Assembly (NCBI RefSeq): GCF_000499385.1
Contig: NW_013654609.1
Coordinates: forward strand, 50,843-114,842
Length of the DNA: 64,000 bases
Direction: 5' to 3'
From: Eimeria necatrix
Lineage: Eukaryota; Apicomplexa; Conoidasida; Eucoccidiorida; Eimeriidae
Shown one piece after another: positions 12,602-24,799 of this stretch. How positions within the stretch are numbered: position 1 is the stretch's first letter; each line of letters starts with the position of its first letter. The notes under the pieces were generated by a model, which saw nothing but the letters and a program-made list of their open reading frames with translations, searched no databases and had not been told where the DNA came from. A program made the translations under genes and the position numbers.

Positions 12602-15600
12602 CTACCCCTGCAGACGAGGCTGCTGATGCGGCTGGTCGCTCTCCCCCGAACGCATGCGCCTGCTTTTGAGTGACATGAGGGCACGAAGTGTTTTAAGGGT
12701 GTCTTTGTGAAGCCATCCTGCAAGACAGTAAAGTTCTGCACAGCTGTCCAACCGCACCTCTCCAAGCCCGCAGAAGGGGCTTCAACAGCCAGAAGAGCTT
12801 CTGGATTGCCGCAGCGCCAGCAGAAGCGGCCACACTAGTTCCAGCAGCACCAATGCATGCGGTAAGACCAACAAAACGCGTCGGACAGAGAATCAGCAGT
12901 AGCAGCAGCAGAACTTGGCCTTGCCTGTCTCGTTGCTAAAAGTTGGCAGCACTGGGGCCTCTTGCAGAAGCTGACGAATATCGGCATCTTGAATGGCACA
13001 GAGTTGATATACCTGGGAGGGGCGAGAAGGAGGGACTAAAAATGCATCCTCTGCAGGACACGTGGCAATACGCACATCAAATAACGGTACGCAACGATGC
13101 AGCTGCAGCTCTGTGGGTGCTGTTGCCCCTGTAGCTGCACCAAGTGATGCCGCTGATGTTGTGGCTCTTGCAGTTAGTACTACTCTCGTTGACGTTGCTT
13201 TCAATGTCACCAACTGCTGCAGTGCTGTATACGGCAATGCTGAGCAGAACATCCGTAAGGACCTTGTGAATCGCCGGTCTCACCTCGCTGCTGCTGACCC
13301 GAGCTCGGCGGAGGGCCCCCTCCTGCAGCGGCAGCTTTCCAGTTGGTAGAACGGAAAAAAGGGTCTCTGAAGTCAATTGTCTGTGGCATATGAGCAAGCA
13401 GCATACGCAATGCATGAGAAGCACAAAAATATTTCTACAATAGCCAGCCCTGGGCTTGAAGTCTGGTGCCTGCCTGGTGTTTGGAGATCCGCCAACAAAC
13501 TAGTTTCACCGGCCTTCACCTACAAAATCAGATCTTAACGTTCAGAACTAAACAACTACGCAAGTGCTTAGGGAAACGCTTCGGGTTCAGGGTCTAGAAC
13601 CTGGGATTTTGGGTCTAGGCTTCACCTGGTAGTGGCGGCTCTCAGGGTCTTTTCGAGGATCATAGCCGAGCCGGCAGAGACAGCCACGGAAAGGCCCATC
13701 TGACAAGCAAGATATATCACAGGGATACAGTTTTCCTGAGGCGTTTATTGATGCGGCCATTGCTGCTACTGCTGCATACGTCGTCGCTGAGCCTTTAGCA
13801 GGTCCTTATAAGTGCAACCGTAACACAGCACGATCCACGCCAAATACCAGATAAGCACTTTATCGCTGTTGCTACATCATGGCCATTTTCCGGTGATTTC
13901 TAGACCAACTATTCCCACTGGACCTGCATCCCTCAATTTGGTTTCCAGACGCTCACATTTAGCGCATCGTGCACAAGAACAAGCAATTGAAACAACACCG
14001 CAGCGCCAACAGCTTTTGTAGCCCCTCACTTAACAGCAAAAAGCAACTGTAGCAGTAGAAACAACACCAGCACCAGCAACATCAGAAGCTCCTGCAGCAG
14101 CGTCAGCTTCAGCAGGTACCTGCAAATAAGAAGCATGTCTTGGCATAGGCAGGCTTCTTTCTCCATGCCGTGTATGTGGGTGGCAGATGTGCATCTAAAG
14201 AAGGTCTAAGCCATACGGGCTGTTTCTGCAGCAGTTCTTCGAGGGCCAGCAGCAAGCTGCGGTCTGCAGAGCAGCAACATGAACAAGCTTTACTACGCAC
14301 AGCATATAGCAGCAACGGCTGGAGCAGAAGCAGCAGCTGCAGCACAAGAACGAACAGTGTGGATACCATGATCCATAAGTCTAGAGTAAAGGCAATTATT
14401 GCATTGCCCGCAGCCTGCTGAGCCGATAGCTGCAGCAAGAACAACACCACTTGCAGCAGCCGCAGTAGCAGCAGCATCAGCCACGGAACCAACAGAAATC
14501 CGCCGCTGCAGTACAGCAGCAAATGTACCATCAACAACAGCATAAACAACTGTAGCCATAGCACTTACAATGGAGGTAGCAGCAGCAGCAGGGGAAAAAC
14601 TAACAGCCACAACAACAGCAATGCTGAACAGCAGCAGCTACCGCAGCACACGCCTGCCAGAAACACACCTGCAAAGGCCCTAGCTGCTGCGGGAGGGGGT
14701 GCCACGGGGAGCTGTTCATCGCCTATGCGGCCGACAGCATTAAATGCGGTGCTGTCATCTTTGTTGTTGCTGCTGCTGCTGCTCCCAGTTACTGTTGATG
14801 GACCTGCCTGGTAGCTCTTGGAAAAGGTGGCCGCGTCTGACGTCAATTCCCGTGCTGACTCTGAAGAACTTGCTGCTACTGCTTCTGCGCTTCCCTGTTC
14901 TGCAGCAGCAGCAGCACCAGCAACGGCAGCTGCATCTTCACCATCTTGGCGTCCACTTCGCGCGGGGTCAATTGCGTCTAGCGGTGCAGCATCAGAAATG
15001 ACCGATGATTGGGGTACTTGCTCCGTTAGTTTCCCTGTTGTTGCTGCTGCTGCTTCTGCTGTTTCTGCAGCTTTCGTTGCGGTTGTTGTTGTTGCTGCTG
15101 CTGGTAGCGAAGGAACAAAACGGGGTGCTCGATGTCCTCTAGTCCCCGCTGCTCTTGCAGCTGCAGCCTTTGCAGCAGCTCCGAGGGTAATTTTGTCACT
15201 CTCCAGTATGCTTGAGGCGCCTCCTTCTTCATTTGTCTTCGTTTGTGATCTTGCTGATGCCGGTGCTGTTAGCAGCCTTGCTTGTACTGCCCCGGCTGTT
15301 CCTGCTGCTGTTGCTTCATCTTCTTCTGTTTGCGCTGCGTTTTCTATTTCTGCATCTGCCGTCGCGGGTTGTGTTGCAGAAATGCTGCTGCTGGCATGTC
15401 TCGGGGAAGGGAACTCTTGAGGAGACTCTTTCTGCTGCTGCTGCTTTTCGACGTCAACATGCACTTCCGGCTGCAGCAGCAGCTGGTCTCGCTGCTGATG
15501 TAACCGTTGGCGGTCTTGCTGTTGGTGTTGCTGCTGCTGCTCGGTAGGCGACTCTCGTGGAGCTTCCGCAGCAAATGTAGGGGCCGGCGGGGCCTCAATT

Positions 15601-16655
15601 TTGTATGGAAATGGTGCCTGGCCTTTGCAGAAGAAGGGAGGCGGTATGTATGGGGGCTCCTGCGTATTGCTTACGTTGCCGCTGCATGCGCGCTGCGCCT
15701 CTGCCACCACTTGAGCCTCGAAAGACTCTTCGCCGCGGTGACCGGGCGGCGGCACGAAGTAGAAGTCGGCGAGGCCTGCATGCAGCGCAGCAGCAGTAGT
15801 AGTCACACTGACAGCAGCCGCTGCAGCGGCCACCGCAGCAAGTGCAGCAGCTGCTGCTGCGGGGATGTATCCGTGGTATTCGGCGTGCCGCAGGCAGCTC
15901 GCTCTCCAGGGGCAGCTGCAGTGCCAGCAGCAACGTTAGCGCCAACTGCAGCAACAGCAGCAGTTCGTCCTACCGGTGAAAACGTGGCGCTGTATCACTC
16001 TGCCTACGGTCTCAAACTCTACAGCGCCTGACTTCCGGACCCTCCGGCGCACCAGAATGCCTGCTGCGCTTTGCCGACAAGCAGGTATCTGCCCCCATCT
16101 GCTGCTGCTGCTGTTGCTGCTGTTGCTACTACACCCTAGCCTCAGTATTAGGGGCTCCCCACGGTCCCCACATGCCACTCCTCGGGAAGCAGCCTCGCAC
16201 CCCCCGAGTATGCGAATCACAGTTGATCTGCAGCAGCGAGCCAAGAAGAAATGGCAAGACCGACATCCAGCTGTGGCAGCAGCAACAGCAGCAACAGAAT
16301 CAGCAGCAACAGCAGGAGTGCGGCAAACATGACCGATTTAACAACTCGAGGTGTAGCTGCAGGATCACTGGCAGCCGGCGTACAACGCTGCGACGAAACA
16401 ACCCTGGAGCGGCATCAAGCTAAGCAGCAGAAACCGCCGCAGCAGCACTTGTACTGTGACGTACCGCCTCTTGGCCTTCCCCGGGATCTCTACCGCAGCT
16501 ATTGCCACGTTTGGTACCTCAAGAAGTTGACTTTTGCCTGTTCCTTGAAGATTCGGAGGGACCTCGGGTAAAGGGTGGGCACCGGCGTCTGAAGAGCCCT
16601 CAGGCGCTTGTGTTGTGCCCCCACTAGATTGGGAGCTCTCCACGAGGGCCTGCAT
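12602..16655 (-). CDS. GTF3C5: TFIIIC subunit tau95 / GTF3C5-like, about nine exons
   Basis: Subunit of the RNA polymerase III factor TFIIIC that binds the A box of tRNA genes. Model on the minus strand: 16655-16455, 16356-16334 (tentative 23-nt microexon), 16098-15974, 15775-14669, 14263-14120, 13735-13626, 13380-13284, 13050-12925, 12717-12602 (682 aa; total length divisible by three). Family blocks seen in order: VAIAAVEIPG, GILVRRRVRKSGAVEFETVG then FTGLADFYFVP (split by an intron), PPYIPPPFF, LEELLQKQPVWLRPSL, SDGPFRGCLCRLGYDPRKDPES, HYQ-TIDFRDP, PSRPSQVYQLCAIQDADIRQLL, and ETG-WLHKDTLKTLRALMSLK. These follow the GTF3C5 order (VEYPG; LLLRIRKR; LYIPPPIF; LFDIRPIW; GPWRSLWIRFGYDPR; YQVLDFR; FYQLCDL; GW). 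A long Gln/Ala/Ser insertion (about 250 residues) separates the two halves. Exon boundaries near the N-terminus are uncertain. Confidence 0.85.
12718..12924 (-). other. GC-AG last intron of the TFIIIC subunit gene
   Basis: On the minus strand the donor is GAGACAG followed by GCAAGG and the acceptor CTGTCTTGCAG. The phase is 1 on both sides, giving NETG-WLHKD. This matches the conserved 'ERDGW' before the last helix of GTF3C5. The only nearby GT gives phase 2 and an early stop. Confidence 0.8.
14264..14668 (-). repeat. CAG/CTG-derived low-complexity intron
   Basis: This intron of the TFIIIC subunit gene is built of degenerate GCTGTTGCTGCT-like units. It gives deceptive Ala/Val-rich and Leu-rich open frames on the minus strand (14109-14610). 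Phase-compatible splice sites flank it, and the homologous protein runs across it without a gap. Confidence 0.6.
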
Positions 16656-18064
16656 GCGTGACGAAGAAGAAGACACCGTGCGCCTCACCGCAGGCTAGCC
16701 CCTCTTGCTGCCCTGCACTTGCAGGTGCCGGGGACAGCTCCTGTCCTAGATATCTTCAAAAAGTGCTTTCTTTACACCGGTGCTCCAGGCACCTCGGGTG
16801 CTTCTGAAAGAGCTTCTGAAAGAGCATGGATCGGCGGTTGTGGAAGCCTCGGGGCCCACCCAAAGAATACGCAGAGCAGGCAAGGGGCTCTACGACGGGG
16901 ATGAAAGTCAATACCCTAGCCCAGCAGTATAAAATGGGCGTTTTTCCAATTATGTTTTTGAATAAGCCCTAGAAAGCCTGTAGCGGGCGCGGAAGAATGG
17001 CGTCCCCGCTATTGGGGCCCTGCTGGCTCGATGGTGCCTCGTTTGGAAGCTCTCTTGTGGTTTCTTCCCAGCAGCTTGTGCATTATTTGTTGCCAGTCGA
17101 GAAACGACTTTGATGCATCCCCAAAATGCTATGAATTGAGGTTGAACTAGCTGGGGCCAGGAGACTTGCCAGCAGTCGCTGGCGCGGTCCCTAAGGCCCC
17201 ATAAGACCAGGAACAGAACTAGAAGCTTAGGTGCATGCTGTACTTGAGGAAGCCTGTGCCTCAGCAGTCAACGTGCTCGCCACCGCTCCTGCGCGCGTCT
17301 GGAGTCTGTGTGGCCAGCTAGCCACGGCTAGCCAGACAATAGTGTCTGCCTACTGCCGCTCTGCCACGTATGACAACTACGAGGTCTCTAGATGTACCTA
17401 ACCACGACCACCTGTTTGTATGTTTCCTTGGCTTCTTCGAAACCGAAAAGTGCAGCTAGCCACAGCGTGGCAACTGGCTGCAGCAGGAACTGGCTGTAGC
17501 AGTCGTCCCTCCCACTAGCATTGTGTGGGAGGGCTGCTGTGCAGAAGCCTGCTGCAGCCAGCCACCCTGGCAGTCCGTGTTGCCAAAGAAAACAGGCAAG
17601 CGGCCGTGGCCAGGTTCATCTACAGATAAGCACGTGGTATACACAAAAAAGATGAAATAAAGATCAGCGCCAGGGCGGACGGTGTGTATCTACCGGCGCA
17701 TACGGATATACGCATAAATACGCGAGTCCAAAAACGTGCATAAATACGCATGAAAGGTAAAAGCGTTTCCTAGGCGGAGCTCTTCTGGGCTCCTCACAGT
17801 TTCGGGTCTGCTGCGGAGTGCTCGCACACTTCATCACAGCACTTTGAAAATGTCTCCAGGCCCCGGAAGGAGCCGCTTCAAGCACCTACATGGTAAAGAA
17901 GCCTCTTAGGGAGCCCCCTCACTCATGTGCCTGGCAGGGGGCCTGCTTAGGAGGCCTCTCTGCCTAGACTGTCGTTGAGCCACTGCAAAGGCGGAGGAAT
18001 CTTCACGATGAGCGAAATAGCATGGTCTGGGCACAATGTCCAGCGCCTTCTGGCAGCACTGCGT
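16656..18064. other. Intergenic, no supported gene
   Basis: This stretch of 1.4 kb between two minus-strand genes carries several GCTAGC-like short repeats near 17300-17480. Its minus-strand frames are short and uninformative. It must hold the promoter of the TFIIIC subunit gene and the 3' UTR of the Rab escort protein gene. Confidence 0.4.
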
Positions 18065-18635
18065 TCATGTTGATAGTGGAGTGGTAGCTGCTGCTGCTGC
18101 AGATGCTTGCTGCGAGGATTCTATGAGATCCGTCAGCTGTTCATATGTTGAATCTAGGTGCTGCTCCTCCGGATCCTTATCGCCTGGCTCCTGCTGAGGG
18201 CCCTTGCCCACTAGCTGCTGAGCTTGCAGCTTTTCCCGCAGAAGTGCTTGAACCATAAGGCGCGCCCCCTCACACTCCTGCAACAGCGGGAAACATGGGG
18301 AAGCGCATGCATCTGGTAAAGACAGCACCCCACATGGTGCCGTCTCAGCAGACAATACGGCCTCCCTGCGGTCCCTCTTGTTGACCGCAGACAGCAAGAG
18401 CAGCTCAGGGTCCTCTTTCTCGGCACACACTTGTTCCACACACTCTACTGTTGCCGCTTCGCCTGCAGCGGCTGTCGGCACAGCTGTGGACTCATCTGAG
18501 TTTACCGAAGCCGCTTCTGCAGTCTTGTGCTCGGCGGCCCCAACCGGCTTATCGGTAGCGTGAGAGTTCGGCTGCTGCTGCTGCTGTTGCTTCCGCCTCT
18601 CCTCTGAAAATGAGGCAGGGAGCTTCAGCGGCATC

Positions 18636-18667
<32 letters not shown>

Positions 18668-21600
18668 AACGTGTTGGTTATATCGAAATGCGCATAGGAA
18701 GTAACATGTCCGCAGGCCCCCCGCCGAGCGCAGGAGGCCCTTGAGCACCCGCAGCAGCACGGCGCAGCAATGCACTTCAGCCCCACAGCCACACGACGCT
18801 GTACATACACCCTGCAATGAAGCAGTCTCCTGGCTCCCACCACCTGCACACCTCCCACGGCCAGCCCCGTTGCTGCAACAACCGCAAGCGGCAGTCCCGC
18901 CTGTGACTGCCGAAGGAGAAAGCTGCTGCTGCCGTTGCTGCTGCTGCTGTTCCGGCAGCGCGTCGCTGAAGCACCGCACTGCTCCAGAGAACACGTGAGA
19001 TAGGTGCAGCAGGAAATAACCTTTCGGAGCAACAGCACTTGATGCATCTGTCTGCATCACATGCACAGGCAACTCCGCCTCAGCAATCCTACTGCTGTTG
19101 CTGCCGCTGTGCAGGCTGCTGTTGCCATCAGCATCAGTACCTACACCAGCAGCAGTGGCGGGAGACAGCATGTCGTCGCATGGTGCATGCGTTACAACAA
19201 CACTCATTCTAAAGCCAGGGCCGCCTAAAACAGGCTCAGTACAAACTGCCAGCAGCCGGCAGCAAGACAGCGCTGTTTCTGTGTCTCCGCCTCCCGCTTC
19301 TCGCTCACAGCCGTTGCCTCCAGCAGCTGCTGTTGCTGCCGCTTCTGCTGCTTCTGTGGCTGTTGCGGAGGTTCCTGCTTCTTTCACTGGGGCCTCAGCT
19401 GCAGTTGCTCGGCTTTCCGCTACGTCTACTGCTGGTGCGGGCGCTGCTTCTGCCCCTGCAGTTGCTTCTCCAGCAATTGTTGCTTCCACAGTGCCTTTTG
19501 GTTCTTCTGCATCCACACTAACTATGAGCTGGCTGCCCTGTTGCTGCTGCTGCTGCTTCTGAGGCTTTCTGCAAGGGACAGAGTGATAGAACGCTTGGGC
19601 TTGCTTCCTGAGGAGCAGCGGCTTCCCCTGAGGTGCCGGCAGGCAACCACTCTCGTACAGGAGCAGCTTCGTAACCACTCTTTCTCCGTTGCTGCAGTGG
19701 AGCACCATGCAACTGCTGGTGCGCTGCAGGACTTCGGCCAGCTTTTCGATGTCCTCATCGCTGTCACCCTCTAACTCTCGCTGCAACTCCAGCTGCTGTT
19801 GCTGCTGATGCTGCTGTTGGTGCTGCTGCTGCTGAGCTTGCGGTTGTGCGGGGGGCGAAATAAACTGCAGGCGCTGCACGGCGGCGCCCAGCATGCACAG
19901 GGCCCCACTGAGCGCGGCAGCACGTATGAAGGCCTGGGGCAGATCCCCTGATCCGTAAAGAGGGTACAGCAAAGGCGCCCCTCTGCAGCCGTAGAGCCCA
20001 CAGCCAGAAACAAACAGCTGCAAACGGCTCAGGCCTTCTCGAACACTCCACCGGCTAACGTGCTCACCCGTGCACGTCCCTGCTGCTGCTGCTGCTGCTG
20101 CGGGTGCTGCGGCTGTGGGGAGCAGCGGCTTGTCACATAGGCACACTCCGTACGTCACCAGCCGCCGAAGGTGAGTGTTAAGTCCCTGCTGCTCTAAATA
20201 GCAGTCCCAGCAATCGCCTTCCTCGCTCATCGCTGGTGCAGCACCTGCTGCAGCGCCATTTGCTGCTGGCAAAGCTGCTTTTCCATCGGAAGGCGCCGCC
20301 ATGGGAGGCTTGCCGGACGGCTCGCCCCGTGACCTTCCAGCCGCAGGGTGCTGCTGTCCTTCAGGCATCCAATGTGCAGCAGATGCGAAGGGGGCACTAA
20401 CGGTAGTGGGAGAAGGGGCGCCCGCAGCAGCAACAAATCTCATCAGGGCTCGCTTCTCCCCAAGAGAAAGCAGCTGCGACTGAAATATTTGGCCCTTACT
20501 CATTGGTGTGGCCTCTAAGACGATCTTCTCATTTGCACAGAAGCACCCCAAATGTCCCCCCAAGGACACATCACCCCCTCCTACCAACTGCCCGGAAACT
20601 TGGGGCACCGCGACTGAGGGAGCCCGCACTCCAGCAGCAGCAGACTCTGCTGCTGTGGGGGCAGTTATGCCTCCAACTTCCGAAGCAGCAGGGGTTGCGG
20701 ACGCGTTTTGTTGTTGCTGCTGCTGTTGTTGCTGGGAATTAGCGAGCGGCGCCTGCGGCGCATCATCATCTTGCTGCTGCTGCAGCAGCAGCTCTGCCGT
20801 AAGGACAGAGCCATCACATGTCTTGAACTCCAAATACTTTGCTGCGCCGCTTTCGAGCAGCACATCCACAGTGTCGCTCGAGGTGTATATACACTTGGGC
20901 ATCAGGTCTATGAGGAAACGGGGGCTCTCAGTCATCAGTTCGTGTCTCATCTGCAGTCTCTGGGCCTCGACGCTTCCAGGAGGCTCTCCAGCAGCTGCCG
21001 CTGCGTCTGCTGCGTCTGCTGCTGCGGCTGCAGTCGCAGCTTGGGCCGCTGCAGTCGCTGCTTCGGCTGCTGCGACCTCCACCGCCTCCGTCAAACCCAC
21101 GTCCGCCGTTTCTGCCGTTGCTGCTGCTGCTTCCCCAGCTTCAGGCAGCTCCATCGAGTGACCATCTGCTGCTGCGTAGCCTGTCGAGAAGGGAGAGGCC
21201 TGGGGGCTGCTGCTGCGGTCGGCGCCGGCTTCAGCCAGCGGCGTCTCGGGAAGCCTTTGCAGATGCAGCGTTGCAGTCAGGGGATCTACGTGCGTGTTTG
21301 AACCTTGCTGGAGCTGCAGTAACTGCTGCTGTGGCTGCGGAGGCAACGGCTGCTGCGGAGGCAACGGCTGCTGGGACTGCTGCGGGGTCTCTGCAGCAGG
21401 AGAATCTCCAACGGCGCGCTGCAGTGATGGCAATGGGCTACTCAGGGGTCCCGATCCCCAATGCCCCGTCGCCGCTGCCGCTGCACCAGCAGGTGCTGCT
21501 GCAGCGCGAGGTCCTGCTGCAGGCGATGCTGCAGGCGGCGCCGCAGCCGGCGGCGCAGCGGCAGGTGCTGCAGCGGCTCCTGCTGCCGAAGCCGCAGGAG

Positions 21601-22999
21601 AAGCTGCCGGCTGCAAAAACGGAGGGGGTCTAGGCGTTTGCCGGGCAGTTCTATGCGTCTCTATGGTGTCCGTAGTGCTGCTCGTGGTGGCTGTGTAAGT
21701 TGTCTCTGCAGTGGCATCTGTAGAGGCAGAGTCAGTGCTGCTAGCATCTGTTTCTGTTTCTCCTTCTGTCTCCCCCTCTCCCTCCTCAAGGGCCTCCTCG
21801 CCCGTGGGGGCCTCCGCGGGCTCCAAAAAAGGCCCAAAAGAATACCATCGATTTTCAAATGGGTCCTCCTGAAGGCCCGTGGAGGGGCCTTCAGGAGGGG
21901 CTTCACAGGGGCCCCCGAGGGGTCCCCTTGATGGGCCTTGCCCATTTGAAAGGAATGGAGAGGGCCCAACTGAAGGGCCTTCCCCATTCCTCTCAAATGG
22001 CCAAGATGCCTCAACCGGGACTACACAGTCTGGGCTGGGTCGCTTGCCCTCCCCGTCACGCAGCAGACATCTCTGCTCCTGAATATCTCTCCTCTTGCTC
22101 CTGCAGCTGCTGGAGGTGGCGTGCAGCAGCCGTGCGAGTCCTAGAGAGCTGCTGGAGGAGCTGCCCCAGTCCTCCTGTGGCGGCTGCAGCCGGGGCCTCG
22201 CAGCGACAGGAGAACAAGGAGCCCCTTGGGGGCCCTCCTGAGCACGCTCCTGAGCTCCGCCACTGAGGGCCCCATACACGCCGTCCGGAGGGCCCCCATT
22301 TTCTGCCCTTAAAGCTTCTTCAGCGGCAGCGCCGCACGAGTTACTGGGAGCCAGCTGCTCCGTCTCCAAGTCGTGGCAGCTGCAAGGGCAGGGCGGCAGT
22401 CCCTTCTTCCGCGTTTGTCGCCTCTCTTCATCATCTGGCCCCGAAGAGGGCCTCTGGGGGCCCCCGTTAGAGGTCCAGCCGTGCACCCAGTTCAGCAGCT
22501 CCTCGAAGCGCATGCTGCGGTGGGGGCCCCCATAGGACCAAGAGGGCTCGCAAAGCAAACAGTGTAGGCCCCTGCGGCTCAGAGCCGCACAGATGAGGGT
22601 GCTGGAGATGCTGCTGCCCAGAACCGCCACATCTACCACAACTGAGCCGCCTCCGGAGGGCGGGGGCACCCGCACGCAGGGGACCTGCAGCACTGCTGCC
22701 TCTTCTTCTTGTCGCTGAGGCGCAGCAAGTAGACGCTCGCCCTTGTCGGCTTCTTGTGCATCCCGCCCGCCCTGCTGTTGCTTCAGTTCGTGCTGAGGCT
22801 CCTGCTGCTGTGGCTGGTGCGGCTCCAGGCCGCAAGAACCGGATCGAGCTGGCCTTCCCGGCTCGGCCGTACCGTCGACAGCCGGAGGGAGCCTTGATGG
22901 TTCATGCTGGCTGATAGATTCGACTACTTTCTCCCGCTGTTGCCCTTCCTTCGGCTGACGTTGCTGCGGCTGCGGCTCATGCTGCTGAGGCGGTGACAT
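18065..22999 (-). CDS. REP: Rab escort protein (GDI/CHM superfamily), 1644 aa, single exon
   Basis: REP presents newly made Rab GTPases to geranylgeranyl transferase II and is cytosolic or peripheral on membranes. I chose the ATG at 22997-22999 because the frame further upstream begins only with GTG. Landmarks: residues ~115-165 VVDVAVLGSSISSTLICAALSR and SYGG (the FAD-like nucleotide fold of GDI/REP); ~695-725 RFLIDLMPK and SGAAKYLEFK; ~840 EKRALMRFV; ~1000-1035 GLYGCRGAPLLYPLYGSG and LPQAFIRAAAL; and a C-terminal YFLLHLSH and LRTCYFLCAFRYN. A long insertion between the N-terminal fold and the MPK block is typical of REP versus Rab GDI, but here it exceeds 500 residues and is Gly-Pro, Ala, Gln and Ser/Thr-rich. 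The usual GxGxxE loop reads GSSISS. Human REP is about 650 aa, so over half of this protein is low complexity. Confidence 0.88.
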
Positions 23000-24459
23000 G
23001 GGCGCACGGGGGTATCGGGGCTCCCCCCCGTGTCGCGCCCTAATGGCTGTCCGCGTTCCTTTTGAGCTCTCTATGAAGACAACAAAAGATGAGATAATAC
23101 AACACTCTAGTTGCACGGCCCTCCTGAGGCAGAAATAGGCAGATCTGCAACAACGTCGGTGCCGCTTTGGTCGAGGCTGCCGCAGCTTCTGTTGCTGCCA
23201 AGGCGCTCACAACAACAGCTGCTGCATGCCAGTGCACCTGATAAAGCCGCAGCGACAGTGGAGAGAGATGAGACTGCAGCCAGCGCTCCTCCAACGCTGT
23301 GATTGCTCAGCAACAGCCCGAGGCGCGAGAGACAAGGGGAACTTAGCTCATGTTTGCATCTGCAAGAGAGAGTATGAAATAAATTTGCACAGAAGCGAAT
23401 ATAACAGTTAGGACAGCCCTATAGGGCTGTTGCTACGTCTCAGACGGGCCGTAAACTGACGACCGAAGTAGAACGTGCGGTCCTGCCCTAGATGCCCTAT
23501 GCCTTTCCGTGCATTTGCACGTCTCACTTGACAATCAAATTAAGCTCTACAACTATATACTATGATATAAAACTAAAGTTCACACATTCTGCTAAGGAAC
23601 AGGCGCAAGTCCAGACTACCGGTAGGGCCCGTTGTGCAAGCAGTCCTGCACACAGCCAACATCAGCACAAGCAGCAGCAAGAGAAAAGGGCCCTGGCCTT
23701 CACGGCAGCTGGGCCGAATGAAGGGTGTTCTGGGCTGTGACAAAAAGCTTCAGATATTAAAACTGATGTCTAACGCAATGCATGAAATCTCTGTCCTATT
23801 TGGCGTTCCACTGTTGCGCAAACAGTGCTCTAACGGTTGCGGTTCCCCACGGGCAGGTTGGCACAGCTGGCTCCATGTAGCTCCTGCAGCTATTACGCTC
23901 AGCTGCGCCCATGATTATCACCACAAGAGTCTGCATGAACTATAAGTACATACCTAATTGGGGCTTGGAGGAAAGAGGCCAACCCCCCTGGCTTACCAGC
24001 TGTGAAAGGTAGCTTGATTTGTGGCTCACGTGAGGAAGACGAACTGAATAATGCGATTTTCTATGGCCTTCATGCACATATCATGTAGGCAGACTTCATT
24101 ACTCTTCAGAAGCACTCGGCGGTATTTCTTGTGCGTATGAAGGCATCTTCGCGCAGCCATTACGACGCAGGTCAACCCATGGGGCTCGTGACCGTAAGGG
24201 GCTGCAGCAGTTGCAACAGCGAGCGACCATAACTTCTAGAACAGCACCTACATATTAGAGATGTTTTGATCTAAGACAGTTTTACTCATACTGCTCTACA
24301 GTTACAGCCGCTTAGCGCCTTTTGAGTGACTAGAGCGAAGAGCTTTCGGTGTGGTGTAGCACTGCGCCGCAATGCGGGAAACTGCTCCCTGCATTAAAGA
24401 GCGAAGGCCTGAAAATAGCATCTCCTCGGCGGCTCAAACATTTTGTGGCGGTGGGGTGA
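23000..24459. other. Intergenic between divergent genes, no supported gene
   Basis: This region holds the likely promoter of the REP gene and short frames with no family resemblance. The sequence becomes AT-richer and loses trinucleotide repeats from about 23350, marking the change to a repeat-poor segment. Confidence 0.35.
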
Positions 24460-24640
24460 TTATGACTCCAACCCCGAAACGCCCTGATAGCCTTTGCCGC
24501 TCTCGGTCTCGGGCCATCAGCTTTTTACATAAAACGTTGACTCTCAAACGGTGGTTCTTGAAGTGCTTCATCGAAGCTCCCCGGCGCCGCTTTCTCTTGT
24601 GGCGGCTAGGCTGTGGAAGGCAGAGCCCTTACGGACCAGG

Positions 24641-24795
24641 CACACCCCTTCGTTGCGCTGAGCAGCATGTCAATCACACAGCTACAAAAGCACACCCCTT
24701 CGTTGCGCCGAGCAGCATGTCAATCACACAACTACAAAAGACAGGCACACCTCTGCGTTGCGCTGAGCAGCATGTCAATCACATAACTACAAAAG
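24641..24795. repeat. Minisatellite, three copies of a 50-bp unit
   Basis: Copies lie at 24641-24690, 24691-24740 and 24746-24795. Each runs from CACACCCCTTCGTTGCG to CTACAAAAG with a few substitutions. A 5-bp spacer (ACAGG) precedes the third copy. Confidence 0.9.
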
Positions 24796-24799
24796 GCGT

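Noticed and set aside
13550..13660. GGGTTCAGGGTCTAGAACC-like stretch as a telomere-like array
   Set aside because: It is too degenerate and short, lying within an intron of the TFIIIC subunit gene; no true TTTAGGG array.
14109..14610. Two long minus-strand frames (Leu-rich and Ala/Val-rich)
   Set aside because: Most of this is an intron of the TFIIIC subunit gene. The homologous protein is continuous across it, and only 14120-14263 in one frame is exon.
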